Source of the DNA: Gluconacetobacter diazotrophicus PA1 5
GTDB taxonomy: Bacteria; Pseudomonadota; Alphaproteobacteria; Acetobacterales; Acetobacteraceae
NCBI RefSeq assembly: GCF_000067045.1
Contig: NC_010125.1
Coordinates: 2,944,001 to 3,008,000, forward strand
Length of the DNA stretch: 64,000 bases
Direction: 5' to 3'
Position numbers and translations under genes: made by a program. This document shows, in pieces, positions 8,423 to 15,798 of the stretch (within the stretch, counting starts at the first letter, position 1; each line of letters opens with the position of its first letter). The notes below the pieces were generated by a model. The model had not been told where the DNA came from. It worked only from the letters and a program-made list of their open reading frames with translations, and ran no database searches.

Positions 8423-8760
8423 TCACGGCCTCCCTGACGCTTGGTGGCGCGCGTCCAGACGAGGTTCCAGACACGGCCGCCGCGGCCAGCCTGGAACAGG
8501 GTGGCGCGGATCGGCAGGGTAAGCGACGGATCATCCAGCAGCACCGAGACATATTCGCCGGCGCGCTCTCCGGTGCGGGTCCAGCCTGCCCCGATCTCCG
8601 GTGTCTCGGCATTGTCACCGAGATGGATCCGATAATCGGGCGCGTGCTCCGCGTCCGCATTCTCGGCACGCACGAAGGTCAGTTCCGCGTCGAGGGCGAG
8701 TGTGCTCAGGCGGCCGGCAAAGCCGTTTGCCGTGCGCGTGAAGACACCGATCTGGGTCAT
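8419..8760 (-). CDS. DUF736 family protein
   Basis: A 113-residue DUF736 protein beginning MTQIGVFTRTANGFAGRL, with the conserved DYRIHLGD and YVSVLLDDPSLTLPIRATLF blocks. DUF736 proteins are small beta-rich proteins almost always encoded on plasmids and ICEs; their biochemical role is unknown. A paralogue is at 14673-14999. The ATGA overlap with the next gene shows operon coupling. Confidence 0.85.
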   Translation of the reverse strand: MTQIGVFTRTANGFAGRLSTLALDAELTFVRAENADAEHAPDYRIHLGDNAETPEIGAGWTRTGERAGEYVSVLLDDPSLTLPIRATLFQAGRGGRVWNLVWTRATKRQGGRE

Positions 8761-8814
8761 GGGTTGAGAGCTTTCGTGTCAGAGATTGTGAAAAGGTCTG
8801 GCGACGTCACGACG

Positions 8815-9444
8815 TCACTCGCGCCGCGGCTCGGGCGGCCGCTGAACCGCAGGACGCACCATCGTGGTGGGGGGCCGTGGTCGCAGGTCCGGCAGATCCG
8901 GAAGCGCTGCGAAATGCGGGGGTGGCGGCTCGGCGTCGCCCTTTCGCAGGTAGACCGGAGTGGCGCGACCGATCACGGTGTCGGCCGAGAGGACACCGAA
9001 ATAGCGTCCGTCGAGACTGGCCGGGACCGCCGGGTTCATGACGAAGACCTGCCCCGACGCGAGATGATGGCATCCCCGCCACGCCGGTAGCGGACGTCCC
9101 CGATGGTCGACGGCTTTGGCCTCTCCGACCACCTTTCCGTCGATGGTGACACGCAGGCCGACACGACAGACGGCCTGACCGGCGAGTGCTGCGACCGGCT
9201 TGAGCAGCGGCACGCCGAAGGGCAGATAGCCGCGCGTCGCCAGCAGCGTCGCGTCGCGTTCGGGCAGATGCAGCGCCACGATGTCGCCGACGCGCAGAGC
9301 AGCCGTCGGTGTCACACGGTACAGCCCGATCTGCACACTAGCGGTCGCGTTCCACACCCAGTGCGGCGTGGGCGAGATACCGGTCGTCGCCAGGGTCGTG
9401 AGCGCTGCGAAATAGGTGGTGAAGAACCAGCCGCGGCGGGTCAT
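8815..9444 (-). CDS. traF: TraF, S26-family conjugative peptidase
   Basis: A 209-residue inner-membrane serine protease with an N-terminal hydrophobic segment (WFFTTYFAALTTLATTGI). The catalytic Ser lies in NATASVQIGLYRV and the catalytic Lys in LLKPVAALAGQ. NPAVPASLDGRYFG is the conserved C-terminal S26 box. TraF of RP4-type systems matures and cyclises the TrbC pilin, and trbC is present at 54266-54619. The start at 9444 overlaps the DUF2840 stop by 4 nt and is preferred to a frame 8 codons longer. Confidence 0.9.
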   Translation of the reverse strand: MTRRGWFFTTYFAALTTLATTGISPTPHWVWNATASVQIGLYRVTPTAALRVGDIVALHLPERDATLLATRGYLPFGVPLLKPVAALAGQAVCRVGLRVTIDGKVVGEAKAVDHRGRPLPAWRGCHHLASGQVFVMNPAVPASLDGRYFGVLSADTVIGRATPVYLRKGDAEPPPPHFAALPDLPDLRPRPPTTMVRPAVQRPPEPRRE

Positions 9445-9917
9445 GACGTGGCCCTCCGCCAGAGCCACGCCTCATGGCGGGCGCGGCCATAAGGCGGCAC
9501 GGACCGGTTGGCCCGCAGACGCGCGTCGAGATCGCGCCAGTAGTCCGGGCAGACGGCGCGGGGATCGAGCCCCTGCCGTTCGATGCGGGTGATCGTGTCG
9601 AGCACCGCGCGGACCGGGCCGTCGCCGGTCTGACGCAGCAGCCGGTCGGCGGCCCCCGTGATCCAGGGCAGGACGGCCTCTGGCCGGTGGGAGGGCAAGG
9701 CGCGGATGATATCGAGCGATACGGTGACGGCACCAGTGTCACTGGAGACCCAGCGCATCAGGGCGAACACGTCGCCCGGCGCGAAGCTGACGCGACGGCG
9801 GTAGCGGTCGATCGCGACGCTGGTCTCGGGGGTGCCGAAGCGCAGCCACTGTTCGATGCGGGTCTCGATCCAGACCAGATCGAGCTGCGCGCCGACGAGG
9901 GAGCGAAGATCGTTCAT
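9441..9917 (-). CDS. DUF2840 family protein
   Basis: A 158-residue DUF2840 protein, a family found next to traF in alphaproteobacterial ICEs. Visible conserved blocks are LVWIETRIEQWLRFG near the N-terminus, RRVSFAPGDVFALMRWVSSD in the middle and CPDYWRDLDARLRA near the C-terminus. There is no catalytic motif, signal peptide or membrane segment. Its ATG overlaps the methyltransferase stop. Its function is unknown. Confidence 0.85.
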   Translation of the reverse strand: MNDLRSLVGAQLDLVWIETRIEQWLRFGTPETSVAIDRYRRRVSFAPGDVFALMRWVSSDTGAVTVSLDIIRALPSHRPEAVLPWITGAADRLLRQTGDGPVRAVLDTITRIERQGLDPRAVCPDYWRDLDARLRANRSVPPYGRARHEAWLWRRATS

Positions 9918-10657
9918 GACGGTTCTCCGACGGGAAAGGGAAGGATGGCGGCGAGGCGATCGCGGGCGCGCCGGGCCATGTCCGGGTCGATCTCGCAGCC
10001 GACATAGCGGCGGCCGGCCAGCCGGCAGGCGACGCCGGCCGCGCCGGACCCGGCGAACCAGTCACCGACGAGGCCGTCAGGCGGGCAGCTCACGCGCACC
10101 AGCAGGTCGAGCAGCGGCACCGGTTTTTCGGTGGGGTGGATGGCGCGGCCATGGACGTTGCGGAAACGCTGCACGGAGCGGGCGAGCCGCGGGCCGCCGT
10201 CGAGGCTGCGATAGATGCCGGCCGCAATGGCGCCGGTGTGCGGCGGGCGGCGCTTGCGGCGCACCGTCCGCGCCCGGGCGTCGTCCGTGGTCGCCACGAC
10301 GTTGTAGATGTCCTGCCAGCGGGCGGTCGCGGGATAGAACTGCACGATCAACTCATGGACGCGCCGGAAGCGGTCAGCGTGAAACACGCTGCCGTTCTGC
10401 TTCTCCCAGACGATCTCCTGCGCGTGCCGCAGCCGGGCGGCCCGGAAGTCCACCTCGGTCGCCATGAAACTGCGCAGGGAGCCGAACACCGACAGCGAAC
10501 CGGACGGCGTCAGGGCTTGTGCTGCCAGCGGCAGCCAGCCCTCGACGCGCCGATCCCACGACAGAGAGGTCTCGCCGTAGGGCGGGTCGGCGAGGATCAG
10601 GTCATACGGCCCCTGCGCCGGCATGAGGTCGCGGCAGTCGCCGCAGAGCAGCGTCAT
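9914..10657 (-). CDS. Site-specific DNA methyltransferase (beta class, N6-adenine or N4-cytosine)
   Basis: A 247-residue methyltransferase with motif IV (ILADPPYGE) near residue 25 and motif I (GDWFAGSGAAGVACRLAGR) near the C-terminus, the beta-class order. HPTEKPVPLLDLLV is the usual linking block. No restriction partner is nearby, so it is probably an orphan enzyme acting on element DNA or guarding against host restriction. The start at 10657 (MTLLCGDCRDLMP) overlaps the upstream stop as ATGA and is the usual start of the family. Confidence 0.88.
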   Translation of the reverse strand: MTLLCGDCRDLMPAQGPYDLILADPPYGETSLSWDRRVEGWLPLAAQALTPSGSLSVFGSLRSFMATEVDFRAARLRHAQEIVWEKQNGSVFHADRFRRVHELIVQFYPATARWQDIYNVVATTDDARARTVRRKRRPPHTGAIAAGIYRSLDGGPRLARSVQRFRNVHGRAIHPTEKPVPLLDLLVRVSCPPDGLVGDWFAGSGAAGVACRLAGRRYVGCEIDPDMARRARDRLAAILPFPVGEPS

Positions 10658-10887
10658 GACCGTGTCCCGGGGCCGGTCGGGAGAATGACCGGCCTGTCTG
10701 ATGGGAACCCCAAGGCGGCGAAGCCGATGAACCAACGCGACGCCGTGAAGTCACGTGCCACCGTGTCATGGCGAACAACGGGGATGTCATTTTCGAGGGC
10801 AGCGTCGTGCGCACGCTCGCGCGCGGTCTGCCAGTACAGAGAGAGTCTTTTTAGAATCTTTAGAAGAGGCGGATTTTTCGTCATCAT
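10654..10887 (-). CDS. Small protein of unknown function in the transfer operon
   Basis: A 77-residue protein (MMTKNPPLLKILKRLS...). I do not recognise a family. It is supported by context: it starts 9 bp after the RepA-like gene and its stop overlaps the methyltransferase start as ATGA. The N-terminal half is basic and helical, and the C-terminal half is hydrophobic and Pro/Gly-rich. In related ICEs this place is often occupied by parA, so it may be a replacement rather than a remnant. Confidence 0.6.
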   Translation of the reverse strand: MMTKNPPLLKILKRLSLYWQTARERAHDAALENDIPVVRHDTVARDFTASRWFIGFAALGFPSDRPVILPTGPGTRS

Positions 10888-10896
10888 ATCAATCCG

Positions 10897-11745
10897 TTAA
10901 AGGGACCAATTCACGGCGATAGGCGTGCTTTTCGCGGTCGATAGGCGTGCCGGCCCGACTTCCCCACATCCTGCCCACAGATTATCAACAGAGTTATCCA
11001 CAGGACTTGCGGGGAGCCAGGCTGTCTCCGGACGGAAATGGAGGCGGACGCGGGCGTCCCGGCCTTCCAGCGTCAGGCGGTAGCCGGGCAGTGACTGGCG
11101 CCGGACGATCCGCGCGACAGCGGCCGGGAAGTCCCGAACCGACGGCGCGATCCCGGTCTTGCGACGGAGGTGGGCAAGATCGAACGACCAGCCGCCGGGC
11201 TGCCGGCCGGCATGGCGTCGGGCGAGCAGGTAGAGCCGCCGTTCCAGGCCGCCCTTCAGCGCGAAATAGCGGGGATCCAGAGCCAGGACCGCGCGTGGCG
11301 CCAGAGCGGCGTCCCGCAGCCAGTCGGCGATCCGCAGTTCGATTACCCCGCCACGATGCGACCACTCGGACAGCCAGGTGAACGAGACAGCGCGCGACGA
11401 TGCAGTTCCGGGCGTGATCGTGACGCGCGTAGTGGCGAGCCGGTCCAGTGCCGCCGGGAGGCGTTCGTACTGACCGCCCGACGCGGTGCGTCCGAGAAAG
11501 GCCAGCAGGGCGTGGCGGGTTTCCCGGAAACGGCCGGGCGGGAGATCGTTGCGATATCGTGTTGCCTTGAGAGCCGATATTGCCCAGATCAGGATATCGG
11601 CGTCCCAGATGGTGGCGTTGGTATGCTCGGACGTGACGCGAACCGCCAGGTCGCCCAGCGTAAAGACTACCGCCGTCGAAGCCGGTCGCTTGGCGAGGCC
11701 AAAAAACGGCCCCGACATGAGGAGACGTGGAAGGCAGGGGGTCAT
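10897..11745 (-). CDS. Replication initiator protein A-like (RepA family)
   Basis: A 282-residue RepA-type protein. The N-terminal GPFFGLAKRP segment, IWDADILIWAISAL and RRLYLLARRHAG are typical of the replication initiator proteins found in alphaproteobacterial plasmids and ICEs. It may allow limited plasmid-like replication of the excised circle. The start at 11745 overlaps the HTH gene stop by 4 nt; longer upstream frames are shadows of that gene. The C-terminus contains a SPVDNSVDNL segment where the DNA has short repeats. Confidence 0.8.
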   Translation of the reverse strand: MTPCLPRLLMSGPFFGLAKRPASTAVVFTLGDLAVRVTSEHTNATIWDADILIWAISALKATRYRNDLPPGRFRETRHALLAFLGRTASGGQYERLPAALDRLATTRVTITPGTASSRAVSFTWLSEWSHRGGVIELRIADWLRDAALAPRAVLALDPRYFALKGGLERRLYLLARRHAGRQPGGWSFDLAHLRRKTGIAPSVRDFPAAVARIVRRQSLPGYRLTLEGRDARVRLHFRPETAWLPASPVDNSVDNLWAGCGEVGPARLSTAKSTPIAVNWSL

Positions 11746-12005
11746 TTTATCCCCCTCTGCCGGCGGCTGACCGCGCTGCGCATGCGGATGTAGTTTTCCG
11801 AACGCAGCGAGTTGCAGCGCGCGTTCTCCACCCACTCGCGGAGGTCCTGAACGCTGTAGGTGATCCGGCCGCCGAGGGCGTAGAAAACGGGACCGCAGCC
11901 CAGACCGCGATAGCGTTCCATTGTGCGGGGCGAGATGCCGAGCCAATGCGCCGCCTGGGGCGTGCGCAGATGCTTGGCCGGTCGCGTTCGAGATTGTCGG
12001 GCCAT
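11742..12005 (-). CDS. MerR-like HTH protein, probable recombination directionality factor (RdfS-like)
   Basis: An 87-residue protein with a MerR/excisionase-type winged helix (LRTPQAAHWLGISPRTMERY). It is the first gene of the operon ending in the relaxase. In ICEMlSym(R7A) the same position is held by rdfS, whose product drives excision. By position and fold this is likely the excisionase and operon regulator; that assignment is inference. The start at 12005 is preceded by GGAGAGA, and the longer frame upstream lacks support. Confidence 0.75.
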   Translation of the reverse strand: MARQSRTRPAKHLRTPQAAHWLGISPRTMERYRGLGCGPVFYALGGRITYSVQDLREWVENARCNSLRSENYIRMRSAVSRRQRGIK

Positions 12006-12244
12006 CCACTCTCTCCGATGGCGCGGCGCATGGCGCCGCAATTCGGAGCTGGACCATGCCGTCTCGATGCCGTTGGGGTGGTGGACGAAGACGCACCCTG
12101 TCCCAAGGAATCATCCACCCCCGGCGACGGCTTTCGTGCTATGGAATGTGGGTCCGGATCGGTGGACGATGCGGCGCCGTGCCACCCCGATCCGATTGAA
12201 ATGGCGCGCCGGACGGCCTAGATTACAGGGTGTTGGAGGATTTC
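12006..12244. promoter_or_regulatory. Divergent promoter region of the rdfS-like operon
   Basis: About 240 bp between the leftward HTH/transfer operon and the rightward OB-fold gene. It holds no gene and must carry the promoters of both. In related ICEs this is where the FseA activator acts. A GC-rich palindromic stretch lies near 12018-12040. No clear sigma-70 hexamers stand out. Confidence 0.45.
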
Positions 12245-12460
12245 ATGCAGACAGTGACCGGTCGCATCCTGAGGATTCAGCCCAACGGCTTCGGAGTCGT
12301 GCGTCTGGACAATGGGACCGAGGCGTTCTTCGACCGGTTCGGCGTGCTGGCCAGCACGGTGCGGCGCGTCGGGCGCCTGCGGGAGGGCGCCCACATCCGC
12401 GCCGAGCCGGAAAAAGAGACCAATGGCGTCATCAAGCTGACGCGGGTGTCACCGGCCTGA
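12245..12460 (+). CDS. Small OB-fold (cold-shock-like) protein
   Basis: A 71-residue protein whose sequence (TGRILRIQPNGFGVVRLDNG, then AFF and GAHIRAEPE) follows the strand pattern of S1/cold-shock OB folds, so RNA or ssDNA binding is likely. The ATG at 12245 has GGAGGA just upstream; a TTG 5 codons earlier overlaps that ribosome site and is rejected. It is followed 12 bp later by the YiiX-like gene. The family assignment is by pattern only. Confidence 0.6.
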   Translation: MQTVTGRILRIQPNGFGVVRLDNGTEAFFDRFGVLASTVRRVGRLREGAHIRAEPEKETNGVIKLTRVSPA

Positions 12461-12472
12461 CCGTCGGAAGAC

Positions 12473-13102
12473 ATGCTCGGTCTCTCGCCGGACCAGCCGG
12501 CCACCGCCACGGCGGTCGACTGGGAAGCCCCGGTCCATGTTCGCAATCTGGGCAAGATTCCCGACGTCACGTGTCTCGAGCCAGGCGATCTCGTGCTGTG
12601 TGAGCCCGTCGGCGCCGATCGCGTCGCCTCGGCGATCCAGGCGGTCCAGAGACGGAGTTTCTCGCCGATCCACGCCCGCTGGACCCATGTGGCGATCATT
12701 TTCGACAAGGAGCGCTGGATCGAGGCGCTAACCCGCGCGGTCAGTTGCGGCAGCGTGTTCGACCGCTGCCACAACCACCATCTGCGCTTTCGCAGGGCGA
12801 CGGGATTGCCACTCGATGTCCGGACCGCGGTGGCCCTTCAGGCCATGACCTATTTGCGCGCGCGCTACACATTGGGACAGGCCGGTTTTCTCGGGTTGAA
12901 GGCGTTTCTTCCAAATGTCGTGCGATCGCAGTTCCGACCGCATCAGAAAGCGATCATCTGTTCGCAGCTCTTCGCGGATGCCTTTGCCGAAAAGACCGGC
13001 GGACCGGCAGCACCACCGCATATCGCCGATATCATGCCCGCGCATCTGAGCCGTTCTGAAGTATTCGAGGACATTCCTGTTTCATGGCGCCGGCTGATCT
13101 GA
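12473..13102 (+). CDS. YiiX/YebB-like permuted NlpC/P60 (papain-like) hydrolase
   Basis: A 209-residue protein with the circularly permuted papain-like arrangement: an N-terminal LEPGDLVLCEPVG strand, the catalytic His in ARWTHVAIIFDKERWIEA and the catalytic Cys later in AIICSQLFADAFAEKTG. Family members are amidases or thioesterases acting on lipid- or peptidoglycan-linked amides; the substrate here is unknown. There is no signal peptide. It probably forms a two-gene operon with the small OB-fold gene and converges on the FseA-like locus. Confidence 0.75.
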   Translation: MLGLSPDQPATATAVDWEAPVHVRNLGKIPDVTCLEPGDLVLCEPVGADRVASAIQAVQRRSFSPIHARWTHVAIIFDKERWIEALTRAVSCGSVFDRCHNHHLRFRRATGLPLDVRTAVALQAMTYLRARYTLGQAGFLGLKAFLPNVVRSQFRPHQKAIICSQLFADAFAEKTGGPAAPPHIADIMPAHLSRSEVFEDIPVSWRRLI

Positions 13103-13127
13103 ACGGTGGGCAACGCCGGACGGTCCT

Positions 13128-13778
13128 TTATGCCGAGATGGAGGCGGTCTCGGGATTTCGGGGAATGCCGTGCCGCAGGAGCGCGAGATAACCGCCCGCG
13201 ACAAGATGCTCGCCGAGCTTCATCTGACGCTCGGCGGTGCCGCGCTGGTCGCAATCCTTCCATAACGCGCCACGCATCGTGTACACGCCCGGGTCCGACA
13301 CCCCGGCGATCATTCGCGTCGTCGCACCAGCCTTCCGGGCCGTGACCGCGCGGAGAGCCAGTGCGAGGCGGTCGATCCGATAACGCGTCGGTCGCAGCGC
13401 GTGCGGAAGCGGGCCGCCGGGACGGCCTGTCCAGCGCCGCAGGAAGCGCCGCACGTGATGCAACCGGACCATACAGGCTTCATCAAGGGGAATGACGATC
13501 GCCGGGCGCCGCTCGGCGCCCTCCCCGATCCAGAAACGGAGCGGACCATGCTCATCGTCCACCACCAGATGAAGCCCGTCGGCGAGCGTCTCAGCGTTCA
13601 GCCGCGACGCGAATGACGCCATCCGGAACGGCACCACGCTCTGATAGGAGAGCGGCGCCGGGACGATCGCGATGACGGCGGCAAAGACTTCCTCAGCCCA
13701 CAGACCCGGCAGTGTCCAGCTGGGGATCGCCGGGTCTACAGGGAAATCGCAACCCCCAGGGTCGCGCAAAAGTGGCAA
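13128..13778 (-). CDS. DUF2285 C-terminal part of an FseA-like excision activator
   Basis: A frame of about 216 codons containing a C-terminal DUF2285 helix-turn-helix region (LALALRAVTARKAGATTRMIAG). Its apparent start is a TTG with no ribosome site. Its first residues out of register (CDFPVDPAIPSW) continue the sequence of the overlapping frame at 13693-13947 (RPWGLRFP). The natural product is therefore a fusion made by skipping one base around TTT-CCC-T (13740-13746). In ICEMlSym(R7A) the activator FseA is made by +1 programmed frameshifting between two such genes, and it switches on rdfS. A sequencing indel or real decay is the alternative. Confidence 0.8.
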   Translation of the reverse strand: MPLLRDPGGCDFPVDPAIPSWTLPGLWAEEVFAAVIAIVPAPLSYQSVVPFRMASFASRLNAETLADGLHLVVDDEHGPLRFWIGEGAERRPAIVIPLDEACMVRLHHVRRFLRRWTGRPGGPLPHALRPTRYRIDRLALALRAVTARKAGATTRMIAGVSDPGVYTMRGALWKDCDQRGTAERQMKLGEHLVAGGYLALLRHGIPRNPETASISA

Positions 13779-13947
13779 GGCGTTCGCGTCGACTTTGGAC
13801 AGGTGCGGAGATATCCGCCATCGCGGCTCGGTAACCGGTTTGATAGGCGTCGTTCAGACACAGGAACTCCTGTGCCAGAGCCGGCAGGTCCAGGCCGCGG
13901 GCAATGTCGAGAAAGCGCGGCGAATTCCAGTCGGGACGTTCCGCCAT
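13693..13947 (-). CDS. N-terminal part of the FseA-like excision activator (DUF6499-like)
   Basis: An 84-codon frame starting at ATG 13947 with a GGGGGAA ribosome site. It opens MAERPDWNSPRFLDIARGLD, the pattern of the small 'transcriptional regulator domain' proteins that precede DUF2285 genes. It overlaps the DUF2285 frame by 86 bp and lies one base out of phase. Without the +1 shift it ends at 13693 with an unrelated tail (CRPGDPQLDTAGSVG). Because it alone has a good translation start, it should be the entry point for the fused activator. Confidence 0.75.
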   Translation of the reverse strand: MAERPDWNSPRFLDIARGLDLPALAQEFLCLNDAYQTGYRAAMADISAPVQSRRERLATFARPWGLRFPCRPGDPQLDTAGSVG

Positions 13948-14080
13948 CCTGTCGTTCCCCCATCATGTTTGGACATAACGATTCAGCCGCAAACCGGAAA
14001 GGCGTTGCGCCACGCCGAGGATGACATACCGGAACGAACATTTCACCAATTTTGTCTTACTGGACAGTCTAATAATAAAT

Positions 14081-14110
14081 GAGCCGGTCCGCACGATGCG
14101 GTGCCGGCTC
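14081..14110 (-). terminator. Hairpin terminator after the small coiled-coil gene
   Basis: GAGCCGG (14081-14087) pairs with CCGGCTC (14104-14110), with an additional inner CCGCA/TGCGG stem. On the minus strand the hairpin is followed by ATTTATTATT. It lies 26 bp past the stop codon of the gene at 14136-14297 and upstream of the FseA-like promoter. Confidence 0.6.
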
Positions 14111-14135
14111 AGTCCAGTCCCGTGGCTCCGGCTCC

Positions 14136-14297
14136 TCAGTCGGGATCTTCGCTGACATAGGACACGCCCGCAGCCGCCGCGAGATCAGCCTCAACTTTGC
14201 GCAGTTCGCGCTCGATTCTGGCGCGTTCCCGGCGGCTGAGGTAAAAGCTGGTGAGTTCGGCCCGTAGCATCTGGATCTGGTCGTGGTGCGTGGTCAT
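14136..14297 (-). CDS. Small helical protein of unknown function
   Basis: A 53-residue protein starting at 14297 with AAGGAG about 9 nt upstream. It is almost entirely charged helix (MLRAELTSFYLSRRERARI, then ERELRKVEADLAAAAG), consistent with a short coiled coil. I do not recognise a family with a known function; proteins like this often accompany ICE core genes. It stands alone between the FseA-like locus and a strong hairpin. Confidence 0.6.
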   Translation of the reverse strand: MTTHHDQIQMLRAELTSFYLSRRERARIERELRKVEADLAAAAGVSYVSEDPD

Positions 14298-14672
14298 CGT
14301 CCTGCTCCTTGTCGTTTGTCGAAGACAGGACGCCGCCCGCATGCGCGCGGAAGCCGGGTCGAGGATCGCCGCAGGCGACCGGCTTGCCGGCAAGCGGGGG
14401 TGCCGATTTTTCCGGCGTGCCCGGCACGGGTGCGCCGGAAAAATTGGGGGGACCGCGCAGTGCTCGAGGCGGTTTCCGCGGGCATGGTATAATGGGAAGA
14501 CTGAGAGAGAAGCCTTGTTTCTCCCCTTGCCCCGATACCCGATGCGAGGGTGGTAATATACTCTGGAGTATATTATGGGCGTTTTTATCGGCTCTTCGTT
14601 ACTGGCCGCTGTGTCGTCTCGTTGCGGCGCCGAAGCCCCGCCCGGGCGGACCCGGGCGGGTGATCGGGGCGC
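14298..14672. other. Non-coding region with two strong hairpins
   Basis: About 375 bp without a gene. A perfect 12-bp stem ATTTTTCCGGCG/CGCCGGAAAAAT lies at 14406-14417 and 14433-14444, with a smaller stem inside its loop; it has T/A runs on both sides and could terminate transcription in either direction. A GC-only inverted repeat (CCCGCCCGGG...CCCGGGCGGG) lies near 14638-14661, just past the DUF736 stop. Promoter elements for the small helical gene are presumably here too. Confidence 0.55.
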
Positions 14673-14999
14673 TCAGTCGCCGCTGCGGCTGGCACGTGGG
14701 CGCGTCCAGATCAGGGTGTGGCTCTCACCGTCCTCGTCGGCGAACAGGTTGGCGAAGATCGGTGCCGGGAAGGACGGATCGTCCAGCTTCAGGCTGAGAT
14801 AGTCACGTCCCTCGCTGGAGCGTTTCTGCCAGCAGGCGCCTAACTCAACCCTGCCGAGATACACGCGATAGTTGGGAGCGTTGTCGTTGCTCCGGTTGGT
14901 TTCGGGCACCAGGCGGACGTTGCGGGCCTGGAGTGCCAGGGTGACGATCTCGCCTTCGAAACCCTCGCCCGCCTTCTTGAAGGAACCAATGTTCGCCAT
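14673..14999 (-). CDS. DUF736 family protein (second copy)
   Basis: A 108-residue DUF736 protein beginning MANIGSFKKAGEGFEGEIVT, with NYRVYLG and YLSLKLDDPSFPAPIFANLF blocks. It is clearly related to the product of 8419-8760 but diverged, so the element carries two DUF736 types. The start at 14999 has AAGGAG upstream; the longer frame is not coding-like. It is monocistronic, with a long upstream non-coding stretch. Confidence 0.87.
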   Translation of the reverse strand: MANIGSFKKAGEGFEGEIVTLALQARNVRLVPETNRSNDNAPNYRVYLGRVELGACWQKRSSEGRDYLSLKLDDPSFPAPIFANLFADEDGESHTLIWTRPRASRSGD

Positions 15000-15798
15000 T
15001 TTCGTATCTCCTTGCTGGTATCGGACCGCGACGACCGTGGCCTCGATGGCGATCGACCAGCCGGAGGCGAGCGGCAGAGCACCCTTCGGGGCCGCAGCGA
15101 AGCGGAGGACGGCAGGGCCGGAACTTTCTTGTTGCGCGAGGAATGGCGGCGCAGCCGTCAGGGGAAGAAAGTTTTGGCACGCCGTTGCGGCCAGCCGATC
15201 GAGGCATCGCCGTCCTTCGGCTAGATCAGCCATCCGACAGAGGCCATGGTGTGCGGACCCGTCAGCCCCGGGAGAGACAGGAAGGCAACATCCGCTCCGA
15301 TGAGGGGCCGGACGTGAGACAGGCTGCGAACCCTCCCTGTCACGTCCGGCAGGAGCACCGCTGGGCAGAACGGACACGCCGGAGTTGCTGGAAGCGCCTG
15401 TGTGCCGCCTCTCTCGGCACGGGATGATTGGCAACCGACCGCTGGTATCGACGCATTCGGCGGGACGGCCCCGTTGCCGTGCTGACGGACCATCCGCTCA
15501 TCAGGCGCCGGAATGCCGTGCTTCCTCGCGACAGGCCATGAGCCAGTCCGGCATCATGGCGCTCCACAGCCTGACGCCCCGAAAGGCTGTTCGCCCCGCG
15601 CCACCGGATCGACCTGGGCGGGGCTTTGGCGCGGACCTCCGACGGTGCTTGGATCAGGCGTACCGGCTGCATGAGGTCGTTCGATCATTAGCGACATCTG
15701 CAAGCGCCTGTTACGATAATTTCTTTCCAATGCTGGGTCGGATGATATGCTGGGGTCACGTCATAGTCTGGGGTGAAGAGACAGTGCGAAAAGAGCTG
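15000..15798. other. Long stretch without a recognisable gene
   Basis: About 800 bp upstream of DUF736. Several open frames exist on both strands, but none has a ribosome site, a plausible protein composition or a family resemblance; they are Arg/Pro/Ser-rich GC-driven frames. From about 15700 rightward the base composition falls, marking the edge of an AT-richer insert. Confidence 0.5.
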
